A stretch of 64,000 bases of DNA from Peribacillus huizhouensis (GCF_014138605.1 NZ_JACJHX010000002.1:473568-537567); one strand, 5' to 3'; positions 34,643 through 44,472 are shown, numbered from the stretch's first letter. Made by a program: numbers and translations. The notes: a model not told the origin generated them from the letters alone.

Positions 34643-34852
34643 AAGTTAAATTTATGAGGAGATTGTGAAGAACTTTTCTTACGCAAATTTGGCAGTACGA
34701 CCTTCACCTTATATATTATCAGAGAATTTGAAGGGTAAAAGAAGAGATTTGTAAAAGATCCTATAGCCTTATCTAAGCTACAGGCACGTCCTGGTGTTTG
34801 CCGGTGTTTGTAGAATGTTTGATTCTTTATCATGCTTAATATGTGATATCAC

Positions 34853-34880
34853 CGTCCAACTGGCTTATGGACGGTGAGTT
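34853..34880. other. Strong isolated hairpin, 9-bp stem
   Basis: TCACCGTCC-AACTGGCTTAT-GGACGGTGA between the VOC gene and the phoP promoter region, without an adjoining T-run. Confidence 0.5.
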
Positions 34881-34955
34881 GACGTATGGTGGTATTCACT
34901 TTTTTAGTCCCTCTGACTCCATTTATTAGGTGAAACAATTTTTCCTATGTAGTAC

Positions 34956-35339
34956 CTAGTTACTTTTTTCCACTACGGCAAAATAATTTTCTTCATTATC
35001 GGCAAAATTAAATACTTTTCCTTCTGGAACATTGACAATTTCTCCGACGGTAATATTTTTATCAGTAAAGTCCTTATATAGTTTATCGAGATTATCGGAG
35101 AAAAACATTAATGAAGGTGTTTCCAGATTGACTCCAAGTGACATTTTAGCAACTAATTCCTTGTTGTGAAGAACGATACTTGTTTGCGCGTCTTTTGTTG
35201 GAGCAATTTCAAACCACTTCATACCTTGGCCATTATCTTCCTCCGAAACTAAGTAAAATCCTGCTTTTTCTGTCCAAAACTTCAATGACTCATCCTGATT
35301 ATTTACATACAGCATAACTTGACCCAGTATATTAATCAT
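34956..35339 (-). CDS. VOC-family (glyoxalase/bleomycin-resistance-like) protein
   Basis: A 127-aa single VOC-fold protein: MINILGQVMLYVNNQDESLK (about 1-20), FWTEKAGFYLVSEED, a middle strand set (SIVLHNKELVAKM, SLMFFSDNLDKLY) and a C-terminal EGKVFNFADNEENYFAVVEK, giving the paired beta-alpha-beta-beta-beta modules. Metal-binding sites (Gln7, Glu near C-terminus) are plausible. Substrates of such proteins vary widely, so none is assigned. Monocistronic, ribosome site AGGAGAGAAGTAAA. Confidence 0.85.
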   Translation of the reverse strand: MINILGQVMLYVNNQDESLKFWTEKAGFYLVSEEDNGQGMKWFEIAPTKDAQTSIVLHNKELVAKMSLGVNLETPSLMFFSDNLDKLYKDFTDKNITVGEIVNVPEGKVFNFADNEENYFAVVEKSN

Positions 35340-35480
35340 TTTACTTCTCTCCTGTTCTTCTAGTCATTCATTTAACTATCTACATTTTAAACAAATTACT
35401 ATTATCTATTCATTCCAAGGAGAATATTCTGTGTCACCTTCCCAACACACATTCTATTCATCAATCTATTTTAAAAGCTT

Positions 35481-35948
35481 TTAAAAGGTATCGTCGTCCA
35501 TTCCATTCAATAGGCTTGGAGGACAAACTGTAATTAACCCTTCCAACACACAAGATCCCTCTTCATTTTCTCCTACAATTTCAATTACCACTTCATTTTC
35601 TTGTTGCCTCACTTCTTTTACTATAAATAGAAACTTGATCGTTTCATAATGATAGACCGGATTTGGCAATTCAATATGATGGGACAAAATATGACTACCT
35701 GGACCTGGCAGATATTTGGAGACAGCTGATGTGACCATACCGATTAGCATGATACTCGGAACAAGCGGTTTTTTATAAGTAGTTTGTGAGGCATAATCAT
35801 GTTGAATATATAAGGGGTTTGCATCATTCGTTAATCCTAAATACAACAATAAATCTTTGTCTTCCATTTTCTCAGTCAGCGTCAACTTTTCGCCTTCTTT
35901 AATTTCTTCAATTTTTCTTCCAAGTTTTCGTTTCTTAAGCATCATCAT
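35481..35948 (-). CDS. MaoC-like hotdog dehydratase-domain protein
   Basis: A 155-aa protein with the MaoC/(R)-specific enoyl-CoA hydratase fold: GRKIEEIKEGEKLTLTEKM, then the hydratase-2-like helix region YLGLTNDANPLYIQHDYA (about 37-54; the Asp/Asn-P-x-H pattern has Tyr-Ile-Gln-His here), KPLVPSIMLIGMVTSAVSKY and the beta core ILSHHIELPNPVYHYETIKF. Catalytic Asp-His are recognisable though the context differs from standard MaoC, so activity is uncertain. Follows mdh and its terminator on the same strand. Confidence 0.8.
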   Translation of the reverse strand: MMMLKKRKLGRKIEEIKEGEKLTLTEKMEDKDLLLYLGLTNDANPLYIQHDYASQTTYKKPLVPSIMLIGMVTSAVSKYLPGPGSHILSHHIELPNPVYHYETIKFLFIVKEVRQQENEVVIEIVGENEEGSCVLEGLITVCPPSLLNGMDDDTF

Positions 35949-35966
35949 TTTAACCTCCGTCCGATT

Positions 35967-36034
35967 TTAAAAAAACTGTCCAAAGCGAGAGTCGGACGAA
36001 TAACACATCTTTTTCTCTCACTTAGACAGTCTAA
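35967..36034 (-). terminator. Terminator of mdh
   Basis: Reverse strand ACTGTCTAAGTGAGAG pairs with CTCTCGCTTTGGACAGT and is followed by TTTTTTT. Confidence 0.88.
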
Positions 36035-36052
36035 TTACATACATTACGGCAA

Positions 36053-36988
36053 TTATCGGAGAATCGACATAACATTGCGAACCGAGTCAACAGATTTAGA
36101 AAGTGCTGCTTTTTCATCTTCTGTTAATTCAAGTTCAATGATTTGTTCAATTCCGCCTGCGCCAAGAACTGTAGGAACTCCAAGATAAATTCCCTCAAAG
36201 CCATATTCTCCTTCTAGGTATGCAATCGATGGAAGAACACGACGTTGATCTTTCAGAATAGCCTCGGCCATTTCTACAAGAGATGCTGCTGGTGCATAAT
36301 AAGCACTACCGTTACCAAGAAGGTTTACGATTTCTCCACCGCCTGTACGTGTACGAGCAACGATTGCATCTAAACGATCTTGTGGAATAAGCGTTTCTAA
36401 CGGAATTCCGCCTGCGTATGAGTAGCGAACAAGAGGAACCATATCGTCACCATGACCACCTAGTACGAAGCCAGTCACGTCTTTAACAGACAAGTTTAAC
36501 TCTTGAGCAACGAATGTACGGAAACGTGCTGTATCAAGAACTCCTGATTGACCGATCACGCGTTCTTTCGGAAAACCAGATTCTTTATATACTGTATATG
36601 TCATCGCATCAACCGGGTTTGTTAAAACAATTAATGTTGAATTCGGAGAATATTTCACGATTTCTTTCGTAACAGCTGTCATAACTTTTTGATTAGTCTG
36701 CACTAAATCATCTCGGCTCATACCTGGTTTACGAGCAATCCCAGCAGTGATGATGACAATATCAGAATCTGCAGTGTCTGCATAATCAGAAGTACCTGTT
36801 ATGTTAGCATCAAAACCAAATACAGGGCTTGCTTCTAGCATATCTAATGCTTTCCCTTTTGTCGGATTTTCCATTTGCGGGATATCTACTAATACAATGT
36901 CACCCAATTCTTTTTGTGCAGCAAAAAACGCAGTTGTTGCCCCTGTAAAACCGCCACCGATTACCGAGATTTTTTTACGTTTTGACAT
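36053..36988 (-). CDS. mdh: Malate dehydrogenase
   Basis: A 311-aa NAD-dependent LDH-like malate dehydrogenase (TCA cycle, cytoplasm). Nucleotide motif [16 protein letters not shown] (about 9-24), substrate arginines in [11 protein letters not shown] and [12 protein letters not shown], and the catalytic His in [12 protein letters not shown] (about 170-181). Start ATG with AAGGAAGGGGAC. Third of citZ-icd-mdh as in B. subtilis. Confidence 0.98.
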   Translation of the reverse strand: MSKRKKISVIGGGFTGATTAFFAAQKELGDIVLVDIPQMENPTKGKALDMLEASPVFGFDANITGTSDYADTADSDIVIITAGIARKPGMSRDDLVQTNQKVMTAVTKEIVKYSPNSTLIVLTNPVDAMTYTVYKESGFPKERVIGQSGVLDTARFRTFVAQELNLSVKDVTGFVLGGHGDDMVPLVRYSYAGGIPLETLIPQDRLDAIVARTRTGGGEIVNLLGNGSAYYAPAASLVEMAEAILKDQRRVLPSIAYLEGEYGFEGIYLGVPTVLGAGGIEQIIELELTEDEKAALSKSVDSVRNVMSILR

Positions 36989-37063
36989 GAAAATGTCCCC
37001 TTCCTTTACGTAAAATCATAACTTCCAGTTTCTTTTCTAGGTCCAGTTACACTTAAAAACCTC

Positions 37064-37093
37064 TTTTAAAAGAAGCCGGTACACACCGGCTCC
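37064..37093 (-). terminator. Weak terminator between icd and mdh
   Basis: Reverse strand AGCCGGT-GTGT-ACCGGCT followed by TCTTTTAAAAG. The short T-run suggests partial read-through into mdh. Confidence 0.6.
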
Positions 37094-37118
37094 TCCACAA
37101 AGAAGTATTATTTGCAAA

Positions 37119-38387
37119 TTATAGGTTTTTAATAAGTTCGTCAGCGAACTCCGAACATTTCACTTCAGTAGCACCGTCCATTAGGCGAGCAAAGTCATAT
37201 GTTACAACTTTAGAAGCAATTGTTTTTTCTACTGAAGCTGTAATGCTTGCAGCTGCTTCTGACCAACCAAGATGTTCAAGTAATAGCACACCTGAAAGAA
37301 GAACAGATGAAGGGTTCACTTTATCAAGTCCTGCATATTTCGGAGCTGTACCGTGAGTCGCTTCAAAAATAGCATGCCCAGTTTCATAGTTGATGTTTGC
37401 TCCAGGAGCAATCCCGATACCGCCAACTTGAGCAGCAAGAGCATCAGAAATATAGTCTCCGTTTAGATTCATTGTAGCAACTACATCAAATTCTTTCGGA
37501 CGAGTTAAGATTTGTTGCAAGAAGATATCAGCGATCGAATCTTTTACAATGATTTTGCCTTCTGCTTCAGCTTCAGCTTGTGCTTTGTTTGCTGCATCTG
37601 TTCCTTCAGCTTCTTTAATGCGATCATATTGATTCCAAGTGAATACTTTATCACCAAACTCTTGTTCAGCGATTTCATATCCCCAGTTCTTAAATGCGCC
37701 TTCTGTGAACTTCATAATATTCCCTTTATGTACTAAAGTTAATGAAGAACGACCTTCTTTAATTGCGTAATTAAGAGCCGCACGTACAAGACGTTTTGTT
37801 CCTTCTTCAGAAACTGGTTTAATACCAATACCTGACGTTTCAGGGAAACGGATTTTGTTTACACCCATTTCATTTTGAAGGAAGTCAATTAATTTTTTGA
37901 CTTCATCTGATCCTTTTGCATACTCGATACCTGCATAGATGTCTTCTGTGTTCTCACGGAAAATGACCATGTCAGTATCTTCTGGACGTTTAACAGGTGA
38001 AGGAACACCTTCGAAATAACGGACAGGACGAAGACATACGAAAAGATCAAGCTCTTGTCGCAATGCAACGTTCAATGAACGAATTCCGCCGCCAATTGGA
38101 GTAGTTAGTGGTCCTTTAATCGCAATCAAATACTCGCGAATAACATTAAGCGTTTCTTCTGGAAGCCATTCTCCCGTTTGGTCAAATGCTTTTTGTCCAG
38201 CTAACACTTCTTTCCAAACAATTTTTTTCTCGCCGTTGTAAGCTTTTTCTACAGCTGCGTCTAATACACGGGATGCTGCTGCCCAAATATCAGGACCGAT
38301 TCCGTCCCCTTCAATGTACGGTACAATTGGATTGTTTGGTACGTTTAGTACTCCATTTGTTACTGCGATTTTTTCACCTTGTGTCAT
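37119..38387 (-). CDS. icd: Isocitrate dehydrogenase (NADP)
   Basis: A 422-aa TCA enzyme (B. subtilis citC). Family blocks: [17 protein letters not shown] [14 protein letters not shown] (about 22-35), the substrate Ser/Arg region [22 protein letters not shown] (about 105), [16 protein letters not shown] (about 141-156), [20 protein letters not shown] (metal Asp residues, about 308) and [12 protein letters not shown] (NADP-binding, about 345). Downstream of citZ by 119 bp. Confidence 0.97.
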   Translation of the reverse strand: MTQGEKIAVTNGVLNVPNNPIVPYIEGDGIGPDIWAAASRVLDAAVEKAYNGEKKIVWKEVLAGQKAFDQTGEWLPEETLNVIREYLIAIKGPLTTPIGGGIRSLNVALRQELDLFVCLRPVRYFEGVPSPVKRPEDTDMVIFRENTEDIYAGIEYAKGSDEVKKLIDFLQNEMGVNKIRFPETSGIGIKPVSEEGTKRLVRAALNYAIKEGRSSLTLVHKGNIMKFTEGAFKNWGYEIAEQEFGDKVFTWNQYDRIKEAEGTDAANKAQAEAEAEGKIIVKDSIADIFLQQILTRPKEFDVVATMNLNGDYISDALAAQVGGIGIAPGANINYETGHAIFEATHGTAPKYAGLDKVNPSSVLLSGVLLLEHLGWSEAAASITASVEKTIASKVVTYDFARLMDGATEVKCSEFADELIKNL

Positions 38388-38506
38388 GTCTGATTACCTC
38401 CGATTCATTATCAAAGATTAGCAAGTTCATACTGAATGCTCCTAACCTTTAATTCCTATCATCTATTAATTTACTACAGATTCACATAATTATAAAAAAT
38501 ACTATC

Positions 38507-39622
38507 TTATCTTTTGTCAATTGGTACATATTTTTGCATGCCAGGTCCCGTATAGTCTGCACGAGGGCGGATTAGACGGTTATTAGAGTATTGCTCAAGA
38601 ATATGAGCGAGCCAACCAGATGTACGGCTAACTGCAAAAATTGGTGTAAATAAATCATGATCAATGCCAAGACTATGATATACAGAAGCTGAATAGAAAT
38701 CTACATTTGGCGGAAGATTTTTTTGACTTGTGACCAGCTCTTCAATCTTTATGGACATTTCATAGTACTCAGGTTGTCCAGTAATCTCTGTTAATTTCTT
38801 AGACATTTCGCGCAAATGCTTAGCACGAGGATCACCTTTACGATATACGCGATGACCAAAGCCCATGATCTTCTCTTTATTATTTAGCTTAGCTGTGACA
38901 TATGGCACTGCTTGATCAACAGAACCAATTTCAGTAAGCATTTTCATAACTTGCTCGTTTGCACCGCCATGAAGTGGCCCTTTAAGAGCACCGATTGCAG
39001 CAGTTACGCCAGAATAGATGTCAGACAAAGTAGCTACGCAAACACGGGCAGTGAATGTAGATGCGTTCAATTCATGATCTGCATGAAGTACTAGTGCTTT
39101 ATTAAATGCTTCCTCTTCAATTGCGGAAGGCTCTTTTCCACTTAACATATATAAGAAATTGGCTGCAAAGCTTAAATCGGTACGAGGTGCAACTGGTTCT
39201 AACCCTTTGCGAACCCGAGCAAATGCAGTTACAACCGTAGGAATTTGTGCTTGAATACGGATTGCTTTACGGTAGTTTGCTTCATCGGTCATTACGTCTG
39301 ATTCATCATCATATAGTCCTAACAATGAAATGGCAGTGCGTAATGCTCCCATTGGATGAACTTTATCGATTGGGTATGTTTTAAAATGATTGAGAACTTC
39401 AGTTGGGATAGCCGCGTTATCTGCCAACTGTTTTGTAAGTTCCGCTAATTGGTTTGATGTAGGGAGACTACCGTGCCAAAGCAGGTAAATTACTTCCTCG
39501 AACGTAGCATTTTTAGCTAGATCATCGATATCGTATCCCGCATACGTCAACGTATCGTCAATGATCGAGCTAATCTTTGATGTGGTTGCTACGATACCCT
39601 CTAGACCTTTTGTTGCTGTCAT
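38507..39622 (-). CDS. citZ: Citrate synthase II
   Basis: A 371-aa citrate synthase of the short Gram-positive type. Catalytic residues lie in ALVLHADHELNASTFTAR (His about 187), IGALKGPLHGGANEQVM (about 221), IMGFGHRVYRKGDPRAKHL (His about 257) and NVDFYSASVYHSLGI (Asp about 311). It condenses oxaloacetate and acetyl-CoA. Start ATG after AAAAGGAGAGGTTTTGT. First gene of citZ-icd-mdh; a cre overlaps its promoter region. Confidence 0.98.
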   Translation of the reverse strand: MTATKGLEGIVATTSKISSIIDDTLTYAGYDIDDLAKNATFEEVIYLLWHGSLPTSNQLAELTKQLADNAAIPTEVLNHFKTYPIDKVHPMGALRTAISLLGLYDDESDVMTDEANYRKAIRIQAQIPTVVTAFARVRKGLEPVAPRTDLSFAANFLYMLSGKEPSAIEEEAFNKALVLHADHELNASTFTARVCVATLSDIYSGVTAAIGALKGPLHGGANEQVMKMLTEIGSVDQAVPYVTAKLNNKEKIMGFGHRVYRKGDPRAKHLREMSKKLTEITGQPEYYEMSIKIEELVTSQKNLPPNVDFYSASVYHSLGIDHDLFTPIFAVSRTSGWLAHILEQYSNNRLIRPRADYTGPGMQKYVPIDKR

Positions 39623-39675
39623 ACAAAACCTCTCCTTTTCTTAAATATCCCCTGTGCCCCTTTTCACTTCACTAA

Positions 39676-39689
39676 ATATAGCGCTTTCA
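39676..39689 (-). promoter_or_regulatory. CcpA cre site upstream of citZ
   Basis: Reverse strand TGAAAGCGCTATAT matches TGWAARCGYTWNCW at 13 of 14 positions and overlaps a possible -10 (TATATT), about 55 bp before the start codon. CcpA control of citZ is known in B. subtilis. Confidence 0.6.
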
Positions 39690-39854
39690 ATAGAAAATTG
39701 AGGTTAAACAAGCCTATATATTTTAGAGAGCAATAATCTTTAGATGATAGATATCACAATATATCAACATTTTTTAACAGAAGCAATCATACAGATACTT
39801 TCAATATTCCCTAAAACAAGGCGGTAAAACTCCCAACTAAGCGCTAGTCCCGAT

Positions 39855-39927
39855 AATTGCAAAAAAACTGATAGATACGTTAGAATACATGATCAATCTA
39901 TTCTAGAAACTTTATCAGTTAGCAATT
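39855..39927 (-). terminator. Long nested hairpin with T-run between ytwI and citZ
   Basis: Nested inverted pairs: AATTGC/GCAATT (outer), ACTGATA/TATCAGT (middle), TAGAATA/TATTCTA (inner). On the reverse strand TATCAGT is followed by TTTTTT, so it could end transcription coming from ytwI or act before citZ. Confidence 0.55.
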
Positions 39928-40043
39928 ACACTTATTATTATAAACAATTTTCAGATTTTTGGGAATGGAAAGCACTGAAAATGTGAAAAAAATATTATTT
40001 TATTAGAAAAATACAAAATTCGCTAAAATCATTTCATACATGT

Positions 40044-40080
40044 AAAAAGACGCCCTTAAAGAAAGGGCAACGTCTTTTCC
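40044..40080 (-). terminator. Terminator of ytwI
   Basis: Reverse strand AAGACG-TT-GCCC-TTTCTTTAA-GGGCGTCTT followed by TTTA, 6 bp after the stop codon. Confidence 0.82.
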
Positions 40081-40083
40081 TGT

Positions 40084-40542
40084 TCATTTAATAAATTGGA
40101 CAAGCTGCATGCACAAATAGGCAATCCCCGCTCCAATCAATGGTCCTACTGCAACACCTTTGAATAAGGCAACTGCTAGTATCGTACCAAAAACAAGGGC
40201 AACGGTAATGTGAGGATCATTTGCCAAAAGAACGACACCGTTCTTAGCAATAAGAGCCACCGCTATTCCTGATGCAAGGGCAATCCAGGCATAAGGAGAT
40301 TTAAGAGCATCCAGTAGCTCTTTAAACCCGATTGACCCATTTGCTATCGGAACTAATACAGCTATTGTGATCACCGTAACGCCAAGATTTATACCTTTTG
40401 CAGAAAGATAGGGAAATATTTTCGTGTCCAATCCTGTCATTTTCAGAACTAGTAAAAATCCTGCCGCGACCATTAGTGATGAGTTTTTGGCAAGCAGGCC
40501 AATTCCTAATAAAAGCAGTAAAAATATGATAGGTCCATTCAT
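40084..40542 (-). CDS. ytwI: DUF441-family membrane protein YtwI
   Basis: A 152-aa hydrophobic protein with about five helices (IFLLLLLGIGLLAKN, about 5-19; LMVAAGFLLVLKMTGL; GINLGVTVITIAVLVPIANG; YAWIALASGIAVALIAKNGV; VALVFGTILAVALFKGVAVG). The small-residue and GPL-containing C-terminus (VGPLIGAGIAYLCMQL) is the DUF441 signature. Function unknown. Divergent from ytvI as in B. subtilis. Confidence 0.9.
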   Translation of the reverse strand: MNGPIIFLLLLLGIGLLAKNSSLMVAAGFLLVLKMTGLDTKIFPYLSAKGINLGVTVITIAVLVPIANGSIGFKELLDALKSPYAWIALASGIAVALIAKNGVVLLANDPHITVALVFGTILAVALFKGVAVGPLIGAGIAYLCMQLVQFIK

Positions 40543-40764
40543 GTTCGCCCTCCTAAAGTTGACTCACTTATTATCTCAGCATAACAAAAAACAAGGTAAT
40601 ATTCCTATAAACACATGTAATTTCCCATCGTTCTGAATTATCTAAAATTTTACCTTTCTTTTCTATCTTTCAAAATGTACAATTATAGTATATAAGATAT
40701 CCAAAAGTAAGTTCGCATTTCTCATTTACCTGAAATAATAGTGTTTTGACGGAAGGTGAGGCTT

Positions 40765-41892
40765 TTGAATCCGATTTACTTACAACGGTTTATCCGCTTC
40801 TGTATTGTAATGGGAGCGGCAATGATTGGCGGTTTAGTTCTGTTCCACTTTTCCAAATATACGTACCCTTTTATGATCGCATTAATTTTTGCCTTTTTTA
40901 TGAATCCCCTTGTAAACTTCTTTGAACTAAAGGCAAGATTACCAAGAAGCATCGCAGTTTTTCTCTCTCTGTTGCTCATTCTTTCCGTCTTTGCAGGTTT
41001 AATTACATTATTAATTGCTGAAATCGTTTCAGGAGCAAACTACCTGGCTAAAGTTGTACCGGGCCATTTAGAAACAGTTATCCGTTTTATCGAAGAATTT
41101 ATCGCCGGTCAGCTGCTTCCCTTATACAATCAAAGCGCTACGTTATTTAATAACCTTGATGGGCAACAACAAGATACAATTTTAGCCAACATTCGTAATC
41201 TCGGTGATAATTTAGCCACATCGGTAGGAAGCTTCATTCAAAAATTCCTCTTAAACATCCCTGCTTTCATTGCCTGGTTTCCCAATGCAGCCACTGTTTT
41301 AGTTTTCTCTTTGTTGGCAACCTTTTTCATCAGTAAAGACTGGAAAAAGCTTGCTCATTTTAGCAACAAAGTACTTCCGCCTAGAATATTACTCGGGACA
41401 GGCAAGGTAATCCATGATTTGAAAGGGGCGTTAGTGGGTTTTATTAAAGCACAGTTCACTCTTATCTCATTAACGACAGTCACCGTGTTGATTGGATTAC
41501 TTATTTTGAAAGTGGAATATAGCATCACAATTGCATTAGTTTCTGGCTTAATTGATATCATTCCATACTTAGGAACAGGAACAATCTTTATTCCATGGAT
41601 TGCGTATGAAGTCATCATCGGAAATTATCACTTAGCAATAGGGCTAATTGTCGTATATGTCATCGTAGTGGTCCAACGACAATTAGTTGAACCGAAAGTT
41701 CTATCTTCCAGTATCGGCATTGACCCACTTGCCACACTTGTAGCTCTATTTGTAGGCTATAAATTAATCGGATTTCTCGGATTGATTCTCGGCCCTGTCG
41801 TACTTGTTATTATCAACACACTCCATCGTGCCAACGTATTTAAAGCAATTTGGCGTTTCGTCATAGGGAATAATGAAACAAAAATTCGGTGA
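40765..41892 (+). CDS. ytvI: Sporulation integral membrane protein YtvI (AI-2E exporter-like family)
   Basis: A 375-aa membrane protein of the AI-2E transporter (PerM) superfamily with about seven helices: two or three at the N-terminus (FCIVMGAAMIGGLVLFHF, YPFMIALIFAFFMNPLVNF, IAVFLSLLLILSVFAGLITL), a large soluble middle (about 95-165) and a C-terminal bundle with SGLIDIIPYLGTGTIFIPW (about 258) and GLILGPVVLVIINTLH. The start TTG 40765 is preferred over GTG 40756, because GGAAGGTG overlaps the latter. Sporulation link is known from B. subtilis; cargo unknown. Confidence 0.88.
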   Translation: MNPIYLQRFIRFCIVMGAAMIGGLVLFHFSKYTYPFMIALIFAFFMNPLVNFFELKARLPRSIAVFLSLLLILSVFAGLITLLIAEIVSGANYLAKVVPGHLETVIRFIEEFIAGQLLPLYNQSATLFNNLDGQQQDTILANIRNLGDNLATSVGSFIQKFLLNIPAFIAWFPNAATVLVFSLLATFFISKDWKKLAHFSNKVLPPRILLGTGKVIHDLKGALVGFIKAQFTLISLTTVTVLIGLLILKVEYSITIALVSGLIDIIPYLGTGTIFIPWIAYEVIIGNYHLAIGLIVVYVIVVVQRQLVEPKVLSSSIGIDPLATLVALFVGYKLIGFLGLILGPVVLVIINTLHRANVFKAIWRFVIGNNETKIR

Positions 41893-41903
41893 TATGGCAA
41901 TTA

Positions 41904-42028
41904 AAAGAGGATGCCCTATAAGTAAAGTGTCAGACTCTGCTACTATTCCAGACAGTATAAATGCGTGTATAACACGATAAACTGTCTAGCGAGCGAAAGA
42001 CCGGACTTTTAGGACATCCTTTTTTTAA
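41904..42028. terminator. Long inverted repeat between convergent ytvI and fxsA
   Basis: AGAGGATGCCCTATAAGT (about 41907) pairs with ACTTTTAGGACATCC (about 42004), then TTTTTTT; the middle keeps GTCAGACTCTGCTAC and GACAGTATA/..AACTGTC arms of the GGGTCAGACC family. Confidence 0.7.
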
Positions 42029-42051
42029 ATTCTATTTAGAATACCAATATA

Positions 42052-42101
42052 ACCCGCATTAACGGGCAGTACCCCACTGATTGAGGTTTCAATTTTATTG
42101 T
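42052..42101. repeat. R1 repeat, minimal copy
   Basis: ACCCGCATTAACGGGCAGTA followed by CCCCACTGATTGAGGTTTCA ATTTTAT, ending at the fxsA stop codon. Confidence 0.7.
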
Positions 42102-42111
42102 ATGTGAGTTT

Positions 42112-42507
42112 TTATCTAATAATCGTCACTTTACCTCGGTTCATACGGTGCATCCGATTTCTAATATATCTAAAAATAACGGGTTTAATTAGCGAACGAG
42201 TAAATGGTAGCACTAACAATAAACCGATTAAATCAGATACAAAACCAGGTAGCAGTAAAAAGAGCCCACCTAGTAAAATACAGATTCCGTCAACAATTTC
42301 AGCTCCGGGAACTTCCCCATATTTCATTTGTTCCTGAGCTTTTCTTAATGTTTCGATTCCTTGTTTTTTTGCCAATAAAACACCGAGAATACCAGTGCCC
42401 AACACCAAAACAAGAGTTCCGCCAATCCCCATTACTTTCCCTGCCAATAAAAGGGTGACAATTTCAAGAACGGTAAGAGCAAGTAAACTAGATATCATGT
42501 ACTTCAT
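42112..42507 (-). CDS. fxsA: FxsA-family membrane protein (YtzA-like)
   Basis: A 131-aa protein with four hydrophobic helices (SSLLALTVLEIVTLLLAG, about 5-22; GIGGTLVLVLGTGILGVLLAKKQG, about 27-50; ILLGGLFLLLPGFVSDLIGLLLVLP, about 79-103) and a basic tail. The GAEIVDGICILLGGLFLLLPGF core is the FxsA signature (DGxxxLxAGxLLLxPGFxTD). In E. coli FxsA lowers phage T7 exclusion; its normal role is unknown. Near pyk as in B. subtilis, but 5 kb away here. Confidence 0.9.
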   Translation of the reverse strand: MKYMISSLLALTVLEIVTLLLAGKVMGIGGTLVLVLGTGILGVLLAKKQGIETLRKAQEQMKYGEVPGAEIVDGICILLGGLFLLLPGFVSDLIGLLLVLPFTRSLIKPVIFRYIRNRMHRMNRGKVTIIR

Positions 42508-42635
42508 TTAACATTCCTCCAGCACAGTCCATTTTTGGTGTCTGTAGGTCTATTATACGGTATTTGAGATGAAATATTAACTATAACTACTCGAAACAAA
42601 TAAGGATATCCTTATTGAACATCCTCGTTCATCAT

Positions 42636-43910
42636 TTAACTAGAAATCGTTGTCGTAGATACCGGCTCACCGTCTTCTCGTACACGAAGCAACAAGATGC
42701 CTCCTATGACGAATAAGATAATCAGACTGAACACGCCGCTGCTTGTGTTGCCTGTCATTTGCGCTGTTGCACCAACTAGGACTGGTCCTAATATTGCTGC
42801 GAATTTACCGAAGATATTATAAAAACCAAAGAATTCATTCGAAGATTCTTTTGGAATCAGCTTGGCAAAATAAGATCGACTCAAGGCTTGCACGCCTCCT
42901 TGCGACGTTCCGACCAGCATTGCAAGAATCCAAAAGTCGAGTGCAGACTCTAAGAAATAGGCATAAATACAGATAAAAATATAAACTAGAATTCCGACTG
43001 CAATCATTCTTTTTTCATTAAATCGATCGGACAGTTTTCCGAAAAGCATCGAAAAAGGAGCGGCAATGATTTGAGTAACGAATAAGACAATTAAAAGCGT
43101 CGTTGCGTCGAGCCCTAAATCAGACCCATACGCTGTAGACATGGTAATAACTGTATGAACGCCATCAATGTAAAAGAAATAGGCCAATAGGAAGAGAAAT
43201 AACGCACGGTACGCTTTGATGTTTTTCAAAGTGAGGAACAGTTTTTTAAAACTCGTTGCAACAGGATGTCGTACACGGTCCACATAATATTTCTGTTCTA
43301 CGTTTTTTAGCATTGGTATAGTGAATAGTCCCCACCATAAAGCTGTAATAGCAAAGGCAATCTGGCTAGCTACCGGCACAGAAATTGGAATTATCTTTTG
43401 TTGGGCCAAAATAATAAAAGCAATGCTGATAACGAACGGAATTGTACTGCCGATATACCCTAATGCATATCCATTAGCAGAGATCCGATGCATTCTTTCT
43501 TTGTCAGTTACGTCGACAAGAAATGCATCATAAAAGATATTCGCTCCCGCAAAACCGATAGACGTCAATACGAAGCATCCCAATAAAATCAGCCATTGAT
43601 TATTTGGAACAACGGATAACATCAACGTGAAGATTACACCTAATGATGCGAAAAAAGTAAAAAATCTTTTTTTAAAACCCCTAAAGTCGGCGATCGTTCC
43701 GAGTAATGGAGCCAAAATCGAAACTAAAAGTGTCGCAAGCGAATTAGCATACCCCCAATAGGCAGTAGATGTATGTGCTGCAATACCTGCATTACTAGCG
43801 GCTGATTTAAAATATAAGGGAAAGATGGCTGTGACGACGACAATCGAATACGCCGAATTTGCCCAATCGTACAAGGCCCAGCTTCTTTCAGGTGTGGACA
43901 TTTTCCCCAT
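42636..43910 (-). CDS. MFS transporter, UMF1/Atg22-like family
   Basis: A 424-aa, 12-helix transporter. Signature: WALYDWANSAYSIVVVTAIFP (about 10-30; the UMF1 motif), LAPLLGTIADFRGFKKRFF (about 63-81, MFS loop 2-3 motif), FYDAFLVDVTDKERMHRISA (about 127-146) and LPAPFSMLFGKLSDRFNEKR-like (about 275). Relatives of yeast Atg22 are vacuolar amino-acid exporters; the bacterial substrate is unknown. Ribosome site GGAGGAATTTATGA. It and yndGHJ sit between fxsA and pyk, which are neighbours in B. subtilis. Confidence 0.9.
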   Translation of the reverse strand: MGKMSTPERSWALYDWANSAYSIVVVTAIFPLYFKSAASNAGIAAHTSTAYWGYANSLATLLVSILAPLLGTIADFRGFKKRFFTFFASLGVIFTLMLSVVPNNQWLILLGCFVLTSIGFAGANIFYDAFLVDVTDKERMHRISANGYALGYIGSTIPFVISIAFIILAQQKIIPISVPVASQIAFAITALWWGLFTIPMLKNVEQKYYVDRVRHPVATSFKKLFLTLKNIKAYRALFLFLLAYFFYIDGVHTVITMSTAYGSDLGLDATTLLIVLFVTQIIAAPFSMLFGKLSDRFNEKRMIAVGILVYIFICIYAYFLESALDFWILAMLVGTSQGGVQALSRSYFAKLIPKESSNEFFGFYNIFGKFAAILGPVLVGATAQMTGNTSSGVFSLIILFVIGGILLLRVREDGEPVSTTTISS

Positions 43911-43997
43911 TCATAAATTCCTCCCTTGATATATCAGATACATTTCTAGTTATTGTTTAATACCTTACCCACTCATTTGCCTTCAACTTTTATTTAA

Positions 43998-44233
43998 AGG
44001 CTCTTTTCGTAAAGATTGTTGTTTTTAGCAAGAAACCAATTCGAACAGATGTTGATCTTCGTTACAGGTGCGAGACTCCTGCGGGAAAAGCGTGTTGAGG
44101 GAGACCCCGCAAGTGCAAAGCACTGAGGAGGCTTCTGAGACCGCCCACGGAAAGCGAGTACCTACAACGGAAATCAACCCGGGTTATTAGTGTAAAAATG
44201 ATTGAAAAACAACAAAGTATGTGAAAACAGCCT
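43998..44233. mobile_element. MITE-like element, 236 bp, with 6-bp target duplication
   Basis: AGGCTCTTTTCGTAAAGATT at the left and the complement of AGGCTGTTTTCACATACTTT at the right form the terminal inverted repeats. ATTTAA flanks both ends (43992-43997 and 44234-44239). The core (GGTGCGAGACTCCTGCGGGA, AAGTGCAAAGCACTGAGGAG, GACCGCCCACGGAAAGCGAG) holds small inverted pairs such as AGTGC..GCACT and TGCGGG..CCCGCA. It is the fullest copy in this window and carries no ORF. Confidence 0.85.
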
Positions 44234-44472
44234 ATTTAAAAGACTTTTTGTTGCGTATAACCCTTCTTGTTAAACAGGGTTTTGATGAAGGTTCATCTCC
44301 CCCTTACTATAATAGTACTATTCTGAAACATAATTATCAGACTTTTAACCATTTATTTACTAATAATTATGATTCATTTACAAACAGAAGTTTTTTGCAA
44401 TTTTTCAAATATATTCATTTATCATTTCCCTAATTTTCCAACTGTGATAAGCTACAATTAGAGGTGAGATCA

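Noticed and set aside
34534..34833. A 99-aa reverse frame upstream of phoP
   Set aside because: It crosses an R1 remnant, has low-complexity composition and no ribosome site; the phoP start and promoter region better explain it.
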